This document shows positions 10,031-21,662 of a stretch of DNA of 64,000 nucleotides, piece by piece. The notes beneath the pieces were generated by a model, which worked only from the letters and a program-made list of their open reading frames with translations, ran no database searches and was not told where the DNA came from. This DNA comes from Oreohelix idahoensis. Taxonomy: Eukaryota; Mollusca; Gastropoda; Stylommatophora; Oreohelicidae. The position numbers and the translations under genes were made by a program. The first letter of the stretch is position 1; each line of letters opens with the position of its first letter. The DNA lies in NCBI GenBank assembly GCA_024509875.1, contig JAMPIV010012176.1, forward strand, positions 186,001 to 250,000, given 5' to 3'.

Positions 10031-10577
10031 GCAGTGAGACTAAACATTCTACCATCCTCCAAGGATGAATATTTTCTTTTAAACTATTCAATTTTTTAAA
10101 CTGTTAAAACCAAAGTGATTATTAAATTTTGTTAATTGTAATTATACAAATTTAACCTTGATTTAATCATTTTAAATGTACTTCATGTCTGTCTCAGTCA
10201 ATTTACTAAATACACTCTAAACAGTGCTTTACCATAATAATAAGAATTCCACTGAGTAAATCTGGGTTGGGGGCTTAAACGACATAAAATTAATCATTGC
10301 TTAATCCTTCACAAAAGTTGTCAGCAGATCACAGAAAATCGCCGTTTTGCAAATTTCGCGACAGCTGTGGATGTAATGATCGCAAAATCTTAACTGTATG
10401 GAAAATCTAAGACTGCATGCAAAAATTCATGTCCATACAACAAACAGTTTTGGAGATAATTGACGTTTTCTGTGGGCACGAATTTCCGAACGGACTATAA
10501 CAAACGTGACATTTTAAAAAAAAAATTGCTCTAGACAAGAAGAAAAGAATAAATGAAAGAACATAAATACAAGATTA
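10031..10577. other. Non-coding DNA with a short family-X repeat fragment
   Basis: 10253-10345 is similar to 17990-18065 and, inverted, to 61600-61680 (GGGCTTAAACGACATAAAAT). It is a piece of the dispersed repeat described at 56100. I see nothing else supportable here. Confidence 0.45.
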
Positions 10578-10838
10578 ATGACTTACTTAGTCGTTCCTCT
10601 TCTATCGTAAGCTTTAGAGGCTTGGAAGAGAGCGCAATCTTATCCTATCGTCTGTCTTCCTCCTGGTCTGGGTCCATTCTACTCCTCAGTCTTTCAAAGA
10701 TTGTCTAATGTTGTCCTCCTAGGGGTCTGGGTCGTCCTGGAGGTCTGGATCCCTGGCTCTTAGTTTCTCTTGCATTTCGTGTTAGCCAATCATCTCTCAC
10801 TCTGCAGACATGGCCAAACCATACTAATGACACTGGTT
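10578..10838 (-). pseudogene. LINE-B 3' tail unit (GRPRxRWEDNIRQSL type)
   Basis: The minus strand reads, with frameshifts, the C-terminal motif of a LINE family distinct from the RTE at 5.6-8.8 kb: a WxGHVCRxxE segment, then GRPxxxWEDNIRQ-like sequence and a 3' UTR ending in a CTTCTATCGTAAGC-type segment. Only about 260 bp is present. Copies of similar extent are at 13826-14056, 18455-18620, 60470-60750 and 61173-61372. Confidence 0.6.
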
Positions 10839-12610
10839 ATAACAAACACAAAAACAAATGAGAATACCACTAGGAAAATAAAAATTATGTGTTGCATGGA
10901 GAAAATGTTATGAATTCTCCACAATAAATGGACCACGTGACTGGTATGACAGATTGTACAAGTAACATGACTTGCTTCATAGCACCTGGTCATTATGGAC
11001 TGGACACACTTTAGCATGGACAAATCTGCTTCTACATTTACAACGAGGAAAAACAATTTGTCTGTGCAGCTAGCTTTACAGTTTTCAACAGCCAAAAACC
11101 AAATAACTCCTCACGCAAATTGAAATGGAAAAAAGCGATTTATAATTGTAGGAAAATTTGGTACCATTACCTTTGGGATCGATGCTCGCAGTAAAATGGT
11201 ATTGATCAATCAAATGCTGCGAGCTACGGCACCAGCGGAAACGTAATATACAAAGGAAATTTGGACGCGTAGCGAAACATTTTGTGTGTGTTAAAGGTGG
11301 CCTCGTTCGAATAGAACTATACCGAACAGGATGGATGAAAAGTGATAATTCGTTCACCGTTGCTTCCAGGAAGAAACAAGGTATGTTTAGGTGTAGATGA
11401 CAGTGCAAGGCATGCAGTATTTGCTAAGATAATTGAATGCTAGAGTGTGAACGCATGAATTGATAAGAATGTTTGTCACTTCTGCTAAGACTAGCATATC
11501 GTAGGATGAACGGAATGAAGAAGGACATATATGGAAAGAAAGCTGCAAGTCGTCTGAGTAAAACGAAATATGGATGAACATGATAGCTTGTATATAAAAC
11601 GAGAACGACCAAGTGTCACAGGTTCTCTATTCTTAAGCGCTGTTTATCAAATATTTTATCCATAAGTGTCTAATGAAGTATAAAGCAGAAGTTAATTTCA
11701 TGTAGAATCAGCGCCCCAGGCTTTTTGTCAATGTGATGTTACATTTTTTGACTGCATGCTATACACTCCTTGACAAAATTATGTGTGGATTTTTAGTGCA
11801 TTAAAAGCCTGTGTTTAAATGTTTTTTTTTTTTCATTTTTTATTGGCTCTAAAATGATGCGTGAAATGAAAACTCGTACATTTTAATTACTGCCTGTGAT
11901 AAATTTGTTTTGTATGTTTGAAAAGTTCAGCCCTCCATCTTTACTGGTTACACACTTTCATTAAGAAAATTAGTAGTGTGGGAATATCTATATGTTGGGT
12001 GTCCATGATACAATAATGTTGACTATATTCTAGGTCATTTAGTGAATAATTTATTTAACTATGTGATGGTGGGCAGAAACAAATGGAACGAATAAATAGG
12101 ACTAACGTCACAAACATGTTAATTAAAGTGTCATAAAGAAAACATTATTTGGTACATAACAAAGTTTTGTATTATAATTTTACAAAAAAAAATGTATCAG
12201 AATACATTTAAACTAATTAGTTATACCCCTTGATTCTTTGTCTTGTCAACCAACAGTTTTATTCTTGGTACAGTTTCTGAAAGAGTCTTCACTTATCATT
12301 TTTAGACTCCAGTTTGTTTTCGTTACTTCGGAGTAGAATAAAAACTCGTCGTTCTCTCTCCATTCGACAACTTTGTTTCTCACTAACACTACTAATTTTG
12401 GAATATTTTAGTTGAATTATTTACAGCGTGTCCCAAAAGTCTGGATTCATAGAGAATTCGGCTACTTCTTGTCTATGTGAGGATCCCTGTCTTGTGTACA
12501 TGAGAACAATCGTGGTGCGTTAATCTGCTGCAAATGTCGAATCCATATTGGCACAGACAACAATTATTACATAAGTTAGAAAGGCGAATAAATTTAGATA
12601 AGTCAAATTG
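10839..12610. other. 1.8 kb without recognisable features
   Basis: Several open frames of 60-107 codons exist on the minus strand, but they overlap one another, lack family resemblance and have the composition of translated non-coding DNA. A T-run at 11822-11833 is the only simple repeat. I see no terminal repeats. Confidence 0.5.
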
Positions 12611-13292
12611 CCTATATTTCCAGATGTTTGACCCATCCTATATTTCCAGACGTTTGGCCCATCCTATATTTCCAGACGTTTGGCCCATCTTATATTTCCA
12701 GACGTTTGGCCCATCCTATATTTCCAGACGTTTGGCCCATCCTATATTTCCAGACGTTTGTCCCATCCTATATTTCCAGACGTTTGGCCCATCTTATATT
12801 TCCAGACGTTTGGCCCATCCGATATTTCCAGACGTTTGGCCCATCCTATATTTCCAGACGTTTGGCCCATCCTATATTTCCAGACGTTTGGCCCATCCTA
12901 TATTTCCAGACGTTTGGCCCATCCTATATTTCTAGACGTTTGACCCATCCTATATTTCCAGACGTTTGGCCCATCCTATATTTCCAGACGTTTGACCCAT
13001 CCTATATTTCCAGACGTTTGGCCCATTCTATATTTCCAGACGTTTGGACCATCCTATATTTCCAGACGTTTGGCCCATCCTATATTTCCAGACGTTTGGC
13101 CCATCCTATATTTCTAGACGTTTGACCCATCCTATATTTCCAGACGTTTGGCCCATCCTATATTTCCAGACGTTTGATCCATCCTATATTTCCAGACGTT
13201 TGGCCCATCCTATATTTCCAGACGTTTGGCCCATCCTATATTTCCAGACGTTTGGCCCATCCTATATTTCCAGACGTTTGGCCAATCCTATA
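12611..13292. repeat. 26-bp minisatellite, ~26 copies
   Basis: The unit is CCTATATTTCCAGACGTTTG plus GCCCAT, highly homogeneous, with point variants (GACCCAT, TCTAGACG) that recur in blocks at about 12930 and 13115. Because 26 is not a multiple of three and the unit lacks stops, all three plus frames stay open over long stretches (up to 165 codons). These are an artefact of the repeat, not genes. Confidence 0.95.
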
Positions 13293-13825
13293 GTTATTGA
13301 CTAAATATTATGTGTAACCATGTGAGATGCTTCTCGTATCCCCATGTGGTAGGCACACCATAGGCTGGGAGCCCCAGCTCCACATTACTTAACATCTCAT
13401 CATTCCTGTACGTTAGTCTATGCCATTAAATTTTACGTATTTTTATTAAATTAACTGTGGATTTGTGGCGTGGAGTTTGTAGAGCTAGGTAGACCATTCC
13501 TCCAGTTCCAGAGAAACAAATAATTTGCTTGTATGCAGCCCTGTCATCGTAATGAATATGGGTTACTTTCCAAATCATGTAAGTCGAGAATCAACTTATC
13601 CAAGTCAAAACAACACTGTATCTTAGATGCAATGAATTTAGTAGCTGACGGGTTAAACATCTCATGGTGTTTGGAGGACCACAAGTAGATTACGAAAGTC
13701 ACAAAATAATGTTGTTCTACATCCAAAAACAAAAACTTCATAACGAATGTGTTTTTCTGTAGCCCTGTTTCTCTTCCTTTGTCACATGTTTTGTCTGTGC
13801 TTATTTACAACAGCACTGGTCGTTC
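13293..13825. other. Non-coding spacer
   Basis: No motif, repeat boundary or credible reading frame seen. Confidence 0.5.
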
Positions 13826-14056
13826 AAAGCCGAGTGGAACAGTCCACGTTCCTGTGGTTTGGACACGTGTGTAGTATTGGAGAAGAACGGCTGCCACGAT
13901 ACATATGGGAAGACAATAGCCACATAGTTTGCTGGGAGGACAACATTAGACAATCCCTGAAGGACCGAGGACTGTACTGGAAGCAGTTTACATGATACCA
14001 TGGCGCTCTCTCTGGTTAACCTCTACACCCGAAGGTGGAAAAGGTTTGTGTCGTTT
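13826..14056 (+). pseudogene. LINE-B 3' tail unit, plus orientation
   Basis: The plus strand reads LWFGHVCSIGEERLPRYIWE, then WEDNIRQSLKDRGLYWKQF and a stop, followed by the CTCTACACCCGAAGGTGG 3' UTR seen (reverse complemented) in the other copies. It is the best-preserved frame of the five LINE-B tails. Its 5' edge falls at about the same codon as the copies at 10.6 and 60.5 kb. Confidence 0.65.
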
Positions 14057-14540
14057 GGTTTTAAGGACCATGTTCACTGCATACGGACAACTCCATCAGT
14101 AGTCCAATCTCCTCCCTTAGATCTCAAGGAGGATATCAGCACAGTGCACGAACACCAAAGCACAGGCGAGAATCTCAAATGTGTGTATTTAGGAATCGTA
14201 CATTCTATAAATATTTTTTTATCGGATAGGTTTTCCCAATTTTGTACATTCTGCTAGGGCAAGGGCCGTAAGGCCTACTCTCACCTCCTTCAATAGCAGA
14301 CTGTCAAATACTTCATGAGTTATGATACCATGCCACCTAATGTGATTATGCTTGAAATCATAATTTACTGTACGTTTTTTTTTTTAATTTAATGTAATTT
14401 AATTTTTTTTAAATAATATTTGTTTAATTAACAATACTTAATTTTGATTATGACTGCATACTGTAAACGCACGTTGTTATATTACCGTTATAATGTTGCA
14501 TGCCTTCATATTAATGCTTTAAGTAACATGTGGGAATGAC
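14057..14540. other. AT-rich spacer
   Basis: AT-rich, with poly-T/poly-A runs around 14375-14430. Nothing identified. Confidence 0.5.
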
Positions 14541-14960
14541 AGGATATTCTTCTTCTTCTTCGTTAGCCCTGAAAAGGACGGTGGTTGCGTTGTGTCTGTT
14601 TACGCCGTAGCTGTGATATCTGCACCTTTCGGTCGACACATCCGACTTCTCCACGGCATTTTTTAGGACCGGGTTTGCCTTCCCATTGCGATCCGTGCTC
14701 GCTCAGCCAGACTGCACTGCTGCAGAATGTTTCCAGGACCACTACGTGGAGGTGGAGCACGGTCTTGACCAGCTCTGGTTCGGTGGTCCTGGCGCAGGCA
14801 GTCAAGCTATGAGTCGCTGACTGCGGACTCTATTGCTGCGTCTTCTGGTCCCAAAGGATATAATACGCAAGATAAATGAGAGGGGAAGGGCAGAATGTTA
14901 GACGGGCCTGCGCGCCCAATTCTTAACCCTTCGAAAATAAAGTTTGTTCGTTCGTTACGA
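14541..14960 (-). other. Probable LINE 3' remnant with histone-like hairpin and GAA tail
   Basis: On the minus strand an ~80-codon open frame (14563-14805) with no recognised domain runs toward a hairpin CGTCCTTTTCAGGGCT (14580-14565). A short (GAA)n run (plus-strand CTTCTTCTTCTTCG) comes next, the arrangement of a LINE 3' UTR ending in a simple repeat. The same hairpin type flanks the LINE ORF1 at 24.9-27.0 kb. The right edge (TTCGTTCGTTACG near 14950) is also simple-sequence. Attribution is inferred. Confidence 0.35.
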
Positions 14961-15059
14961 TTTCCAAGTGAGGTCTATTGACTTTATTAATAGAATGTTT
15001 GAATTGTTTGTGATCCCGGCCCTGGCTAAGACACTTTGATCTTAGCTAAATGGCCGAGA

Positions 15060-17000
15060 AGCGATCTAATCGTGCTGTTCTGCCATGCTAACTACCTTGA
15101 TAGAGTGCAACTTAAGTACCACTAAAAGTGGCAGAGCATATAAGTGTTCACTACTTTAACATGTGCATCAAACTCCAAATTATTTAAAGTCTTTTTACTC
15201 TACACATAAGACACACAATAAAATTTTAACAATATTAACAGTGTACTAACAAAAACAAGTGAATTCTTTATGCCTTTTTATAATTTTCTCAAAAATATCC
15301 ATAACGTTAAAAAAGTAATGAAATTGAGTTATTTATTATGATTTTTGTTAATAACATAATTGTTTCCCTTTGAAAGAAATTAGGATGCTTTCCCCTATAT
15401 AATCTGTCTGCTTCTTAAAGTATCACATGGTTAAGTTTTTTTTTTTCACTTATTTCTGACATTCGACATCCGGCCAAAACCTGACAAGAGGTGTGATATC
15501 TCAGTTATAAGCGGGGTATATTGTGCGTATTTTTATTACATTTTGCTGTACTGTTACTTCTGTCTTTTCTTTAAATTATATGGGGGGAGGGACTTTTATA
15601 TTAGCCATGAAAAGGTCTATTTCTGTGAAGGACCGCTGGCTGCCTGTCTGACTGTAACGTCGTAAGGTTTATTCAAGTGTTTCTGCTTGTTCAATCCATA
15701 TACTTACTTATTTATATTTTTTAAGTGTAATGATTTTACCTCTATATATATTATTGATGGTGTACCGACGTGTCGTTAAATGTACTACTAGCTGAAATGA
15801 AGATCCATGTGTGTTTTTCGTTTCCTCTTGTGTCTACCCATAATGTGGCCTTACTTAACTCCAGCTGATTTATGACTTTATCAATGATGATTTAACGTAT
15901 AGTGTCTAAAATTGCAATAAGTAATTATTCCTTTGGATTGTTTATTGTTTCACTATGTTGTTTTATTTGATATGTCAATGATAAACTGTCTGTCTTGTTC
16001 TACGATTTTGGTTCGTTCTTGGTGGAATGTCTGCTTTATTATTCTGCCCGTAGTTATATAACTGTAATCTCTGTAGTCAGTTGTCGGAGTTGGTGTTTGA
16101 TGTGTAGTTTCTGCTTACTTGAAATCGTATTTGTTGTCAAACAATTTATTAATGGTTTCAACAATCCTTCTCATACCACTATGACATATATTAATAATCT
16201 CAAAAAAAACCTATGTGACAGCGTTGTAATTCTGCTCCAGTCAGTCCGTCTGCAATTCTATCAGTATTACTAATCTATCCCAGTTAGCCCGTCTATAGCT
16301 CTGTCAGCATTACAAACGTATCCCAGTCCGCTCATCTGTAGGTCTTTAAACGTTACAAATATGTCCCAGTTGGCTCGTTTGTAGTCTGTAAAATTGCACA
16401 TTTATCCCAGTTAGCTCGTCTATAGCTCTGTCAGCTCATCTGTAGGGCTTTGAACTTTACAAATATGTCCCAGTTGGCTCGTTTGTAGGTCTGTAGAATT
16501 GCACATTTATCCCAGTTAGCTCGTCCATAGCTCTGTCAGCTCATCTGTAGGTCTTTGAACGTTACAAATATGTCCCAGTTGGCTCGTTTGTAGGTCTGTA
16601 AAATTACACATTTATCTCAGTTAGATCATCTATAGCTCTGTCAGCTCATCTGTAGGGCTTTGAACTTTACAAATATGTCCCAGTTGGCTCGCTTGTAGGT
16701 CTGTAAAATTGCACATTTATCCCAGTTAGCTCGTCCATAGCTCTGTCAGCTCATCTGTAGGTCTTTGAACGTTACAAATATGTCCCAGTTGGCTCGTTTG
16801 TAGGTCTGTAAAATTACACATTTATCCCAGTTAGCTCGTCTATAGCTCTGTCAGCTATTCTGTAGGTCTTTGAACGTTACAAATATGTCCCAGTTGGCTC
16901 GTTTGTAGGTCTGTAAAATTGCACATTTATCCCAGTTAGATCATCTGTAGATCTGTAAACATTACAAATCATTTCCAGTTAGCAGCCACTGAGTCTATTA
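15060..17000 (+). mobile_element. ~1.8-kb repeat with internal minisatellite, copy A
   Basis: Matches the reverse complement of about 58480-60250 along almost its whole length: the CATCAAACTCC segment at 15167, the CACCTCTTGTCAGG-type segment (about 15480), CTAGCTGAAATGAAGATCCA at 15788, then a minisatellite. Colinearity over 1.8 kb including the tandem array shows one mobile or duplicated unit. Architecture (unique flanks, internal minisatellite, no ORF) recalls the Helitron-derived non-autonomous elements known from bivalves. I could not identify Helitron ends, so the class is open. Confidence 0.6.
16273..16980. repeat. 105-bp higher-order minisatellite of ~35-bp subunits
   Basis: A unit starting CCCAGTTAGCTCGTCTATAG is repeated about six times with period 105; three diverged ~35-bp subunits (CCCAGTT...TGTAGGTCTGTAAA) make one period. 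Related units in inverse orientation form the array at 58600-58990. Confidence 0.9.
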
Positions 17001-17989
17001 TCAGAGAGGCAAGACAGAATTATAAACCGTGTTGAACTGAAGAACTACAAAAGCTTGAGGATGAACTACGCAACAAAGAGAGAGAAAATACAACCGAAGA
17101 CAATCACAAACACTGGTCACGTGCGATATCTGATTTATTTATGCCTTGTCACAGTTTTGTAAAAGGGGTTCAGGAGGTAGCAATTGTTTGTTGTTGGAAG
17201 GACAACAACATAATTATGAAAACAAATAATAAATTAAATAGAAGCATTTAATTGTATGCTTTAGTTATTTCCAGTCAACCTACCAAATAATATAAGTATA
17301 TATAAACAAATGAAACGGTATTGAATCAGTTTTACAAATAAACAGTGCACAGGAAACAATGGACGATTCGGGTTTTAACCTTCGTCAGCCACAGTTACAA
17401 ACATTCAACAAGGACAAGAAATATAGATTATAGACAACAAAGACGTAATATATATAAACACAGATACAGAGCAATAATAAAGCAAAGAAACTACAAAACC
17501 AAAAAGAATGAATAAATACAAGAAATTCCACAATCAACGAAAATCAAAATAAGAAAATGGAATAAAAAGACTTTAAGACTCTCCGCTGAAAGAATCGGTC
17601 ACACAATGAAAAATTGTCTCAATGGCGTCCCAAGGCGATAAATCAAAGTCTAAATAAACAAAAATTGTTTACTTACAAATAATATAAGTTCATCATGTAC
17701 ATTATATTCATCTTATAACATTTGAATGTTTTTTATTGTATTTTATCAATATATTTTTAAAAAATCATTTCCACTCGCTACGAGTTATAAAGTAGTAAAT
17801 AATTATATGGTCTGTCACTCTAAATGCTAGTATAAAGTTACCCTCGCACTGATATCGTAGATTTGCGCTCCAAAATGTGTCGTCAGTGCTGAAAAGTGCT
17901 CTTCGTCAAATCAGGAACATAATGTATTAAATTTAAAAAAAAAAAGATATTTCAGATGAAAATAATGATCACATGAATTTCGCTGAATT
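17001..17989. other. A-rich non-coding DNA
   Basis: A-rich on the plus strand from about 17220 to 17660; no credible frame or repeat ends. Confidence 0.45.
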
Positions 17990-18283
17990 AACTCAGCTGG
18001 AGGCTTGAACGAGCTAACATTAATTATTGCATAAATCTCCACAAACATTGACGGCAGATACTAGAGTTAACATTTGCTCAGCTCATGCAGCATCGTTCTC
18101 GCTTTCTGGACATCTAGTGACACTTCCTTGAGGTAGAAGCAACATTATCCTTCTATCTACAACTCTGCCAAGCGTAATCTTGTGCAAAGGTAGACACCTT
18201 TGAAGACCCCCATTAGTTACTCTTGAGTTTTGGTCACTGTTGGACCACTACTGCAGAGCTAAGGGGAGGAAATCCGTGACAGT
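17990..18283 (-). repeat. Family-X dispersed repeat, minus copy
   Basis: The reverse complement begins TGTCACGGATTTCCTCCCCT and runs through GCAGTAGTGGTCCAACAGT and TTGGCAGAGTTGTAGATAGA. It matches 56105-56340 and 61373-61640. The copy stops near the AGCGAAATTC segment (17990). Confidence 0.75.
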
Positions 18284-18454
18284 GGGAATAACATGTAATA
18301 ATATGTACAAAACAATGTATAAATCCATACAAACATCAGAATGTCATAGAGACATATCCACTACTGCGGAGCAGCGGAGACAATCCTGCCAGACTTAAGG
18401 AGCGGAAACCCTATTCTTTCTCCTCAGTAATTCTACGAGGCGACATCTAAATTC

Positions 18455-18620
18455 CTTACTTCGTTGTTCCTCTTCTACCTTAGGGTGTAGAGGTTTGCCA
18501 AAGATAACGCCATACTATTCTATCGGCTGCCTTCGTGCCATTTTGTTGTCTTTAAAGTCGGTCCGGATAAATCTCTATGGTTTCTTGTAATAAAATTGTA
18601 AGACAAACAGGTGATTGGCA
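18455..18620 (-). pseudogene. LINE-B 3' tail unit, degraded
   Basis: TTCCTCTTCTACCTTAGGGT at 18467 and the following sequence match the 3' UTR segment of the LINE-B tails at 60.5 and 61.2 kb. The coding motif is too decayed to read. Confidence 0.45.
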
Positions 18621-19079
18621 TGTTGCCCCTTTGTTGATGCCTCCTTACGGCCTCCATAAATGCCATCTAGCTGATTCATGGGTTTACCCTTCACTTCCTT
18701 AAACGCATCAAGCACTCAGGTCATTCAGAATCCCTCCTCACTTTTTTCAGCACGGGCTTGGGCCAGGATTAGGCAGAGTTGATATCTAAATTAGTAATCA
18801 TTATTTTAAATTGTTTGAACTATTTTCTAGAGAACTTCTTTTACTCAAACAGCTCACTAACAGCACGAGTTGGTTGAATGATCAAGGTACGTTAACCCAC
18901 CGTACAATTATTACCCCTATTTGCTGTAAGAAGGCGTAACATTATGTAGGTCTAAGATCAAATATGCGTAAACGTGACAACGTATGTTTTAAATGTCGCG
19001 CATTAGTTTCTCCCTCTTTGATCCTTAGGCACCAACTCAAAGCTGTCAGTGGGCATCACGCCTGGTGGCTTCTTGTAGG
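18621..19079. other. Spacer without identified features
   Basis: Nothing supportable seen. Its last bases (GTAGG, 19075-19079) flank the LTR that starts at 19080. Confidence 0.4.
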
Positions 19080-19400
19080 TGTCGTGTGGTGAGTCACTGG
19101 GGCAACTACGACAGTAGTTTTTGCCAGGAATAGTCTATGAGATATTAGATATAAGGTCTCTAGAAATTGGCTCGTTAAGAAATAATAAAGACCTATTCGA
19201 GATAGGGACAAGAAGACAGGAATGCGAATGCTTTCCACTAGACAGTGTTTTCTAATTAATTATGGAAAGAGTTATGTTTCCCAACGACCTTAGCTTCTGC
19301 CCTTAGATCCCGTAAAGAAAAAGCCCCCAACCTCATCTGAATAGAGAAAGGTTCCTATAGGTGAATATGTAACACCGACAGCACGAGTGATACATTAAAT
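19080..19400 (-). mobile_element. LTR of gypsy family 2, start defined, far end not
   Basis: Begins TGTCGTGTGGT on the plus strand and matches 63716-64000 over about 300 bp (TTTTTGCCAGGAATAG, ATTGGCTCGTTAAGAAA, GTTTTCTAAT/GTAATTATGG). At 63.7 kb the same start lies directly beside a primer binding site and gag, which identifies it as an LTR edge. Here no PBS or gag adjoins, so it is a solo LTR or a truncated copy. The window end prevents defining the LTR length, so sequence beyond 19400 may also belong to it. Confidence 0.6.
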
Positions 19401-21352
19401 AACTCTTGATAATGATCAACCGATCGTTGGGTTTATTAATGAAATATCCACACATATAGGGTTAGTAATGGTTAGAACGTGATGATGGTGAAAGACGATT
19501 CACACAAAACACACAGATGAGATAATAAAATTACAGTTAATTAAGTAATAGTTAATTAAGAATGAACTGGTGTAAAGTGAAATGATGATGTGATATGATA
19601 CGTGTTACCAAAATGGTGAGTACTCTACACAGTCCATGTGTCTCTAAATGCTTCTCCTAGATATGAGATTCACATGTATGCATAAAATGTCCCACGTTGT
19701 TATACGTTATGTCGAGTGGGGTATCTATAGGTCGAGGACGTTCTGATGAATACTGTTGTCGTACGGAGAACGCTGACGAGATATCTATGTATATTCCTTC
19801 ACTGTTTGAGTATATCTCTGTAGTGTTGATCAACAGTTAATAGCTGTCATATGAACAAAAGGTCTGTTGTCTAATCTCCCGACGGTACTGGTCAGACTGG
19901 ATATCTTCACGAAATGTTAGTGATATGTAGACTCATAATCTTGCGTATGTAGTCGTGATTCATATACTTTCGAGTCTGCTTCATAAAATGCGCTTAAGAG
20001 TGTGTTGCACGTGGTATAAATATGCGATTCCTCTTTTGAGCTCTTTTGCTTGACTTCAGATAATAATGATTTTTCGAGTGATTTGAATTTATGATGACTC
20101 TGTATTGAACTTGTGATAACGATGTATTGAACTTGTGAGCAAGCAGTATATGGTGACGAAAAATGCTGCGTCCACCTTATGACTTGTGGGTGAGACAATA
20201 TTCCTTTTTTAATTGAGGAATGAAAGATGTCCTATGGCGAATTCTGCTAGCCAAATGTCCGTTTTTGATAACTTATTTCTGGTTAGACGTCAGACACGTT
20301 GCATGTAGACTCAGACTTCTGATGAACTGAAGACACACAAAAGTCTTCGTAAGTTTTCACATTTAACATCACTGGTTGACTTTCATTTAAACTACTGCTC
20401 ATTATTCATCTCTCTCTCTCTGAGTTCAATTCTAATGATGTTAAATATCTTGTGCATGAGAGTGTGTGCGCATGGGAGACTGTGATGATGATAAAGGTGA
20501 AATATGAACTATTAATTACCTCCTATCATCCTATCATCTTCTAGGAAAATCTTCTGATTTTATTAATCAGTTATGCCAAGAATTATTTGAAACTTAATCT
20601 TTCGCACATTTTAGCTGTGAGGTTAAAATAAACAAAAATAAGAAAATGTATTAATAAGTATAAGATCTACTAACCTTCTTTTCCCTTTGCAAAATCCTTT
20701 AAGAACACAATTCATCACAGAACTGAATTATCATCCACTCTGAATAAACACGTGTATTAGGCTATGCGTTTTTGGGTTTAATCTCTTCCTCACAAGGTAA
20801 AAAACTGGACTGCCTCACTCTAGTAGATTATGCGGTATTATATATTTCTGGAAGTCACCTGGCCAAGCTGGGCGTCCAATGTGGTAAACCAACGCTTGTC
20901 TGAACCGCGGCCGACTAAAGATAACACCATTACAGCATGAGACGTTTTCCCCTGGCCAATCTGGGCGTCCAATGTGGTGTCACAGAAATTACAGCATGCC
21001 CCGATGTTTTTGATTAGGATACCAGACCATATGTGTTTTTACCAGATTTATCACGATGCAATGTGGGCTTCAAACGATAATGTCGCACATATGAGATGAA
21101 AGGGCATGGAGACTCAATCAAAGGACAGTTTTTATTTCCCCCGATGAAAGAACAAATGTGGTTCTCTAGATACCGGTCGCGAGTAATCACAACGATGAAA
21201 TAGCAAATGTGGGTCGCACATATGAGATGAAAGAGCAAATGTCGGAGAAAATACAATACGAAAGATGTAGGATAAGATAGAGCAATAAGGCCTTTGCGCT
21301 CGTTTATCACAGGGATCTCACAGCAGTTTTTGGAATATTAACACTTAGGACT
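19401..21352. other. Unassigned DNA, possibly continuing the LTR
   Basis: Contains a direct duplication of a GGGCGTCCAATGTGGT-containing segment (about 20868-20893 and 20955-20980) and recurrent GATGAAAGAGCAAATG-like motifs at about 21098-21240. No coding resemblance. Confidence 0.4.
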
Positions 21353-21662
21353 TAGCTGTACAGTCCTGGACAATGTCTGGTAACACACTCCTGGACAATG
21401 TCTGGTAACACACGAGTGTAGTTGGAATACAGCAGTCCTGGACAATGTCTAGTAACACACGAGTGTAGTTGGAATACAACAGTCCTGGACAATGTCTGGT
21501 AACACGAGTGTAGTTGGAATACAGCAGTCCTGGACAATGTCTGGTAACACACGAGTGTAGTTGGAATACAGCAGTCCTGGACAATGTCTGGTAACACACG
21601 AGTGTAGTTGGAATACAGCAGTCCTGGACAATGTCTGGTAACACACGAGTGTAGTTGGAATA
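21353..21662. repeat. 47-bp minisatellite, ~6 copies
   Basis: The unit starts AGTCCTGGACAATGTCTGGT. Copies vary by short deletions: one lacks two bases of ACACACGAG, and the first copies lack the second half. Minus-strand open frames across it (up to 118 codons) result from the repetition. Confidence 0.95.

Noticed and set aside
12534..13304. Overlapping ORFs up to 165 codons
   Set aside because: Produced by a stop-free 26-bp tandem repeat.
14540..14600. Histone gene 3' end
   Set aside because: Only a hairpin is present; no histone-fold coding sequence on either strand nearby, and a LINE-like tail follows.
20868..20980. Lys-type primer binding site (GGGCGTCCAATGTGGT)
   Set aside because: Only a loose match, present as a local duplication, with no LTR edge or gag beside it.
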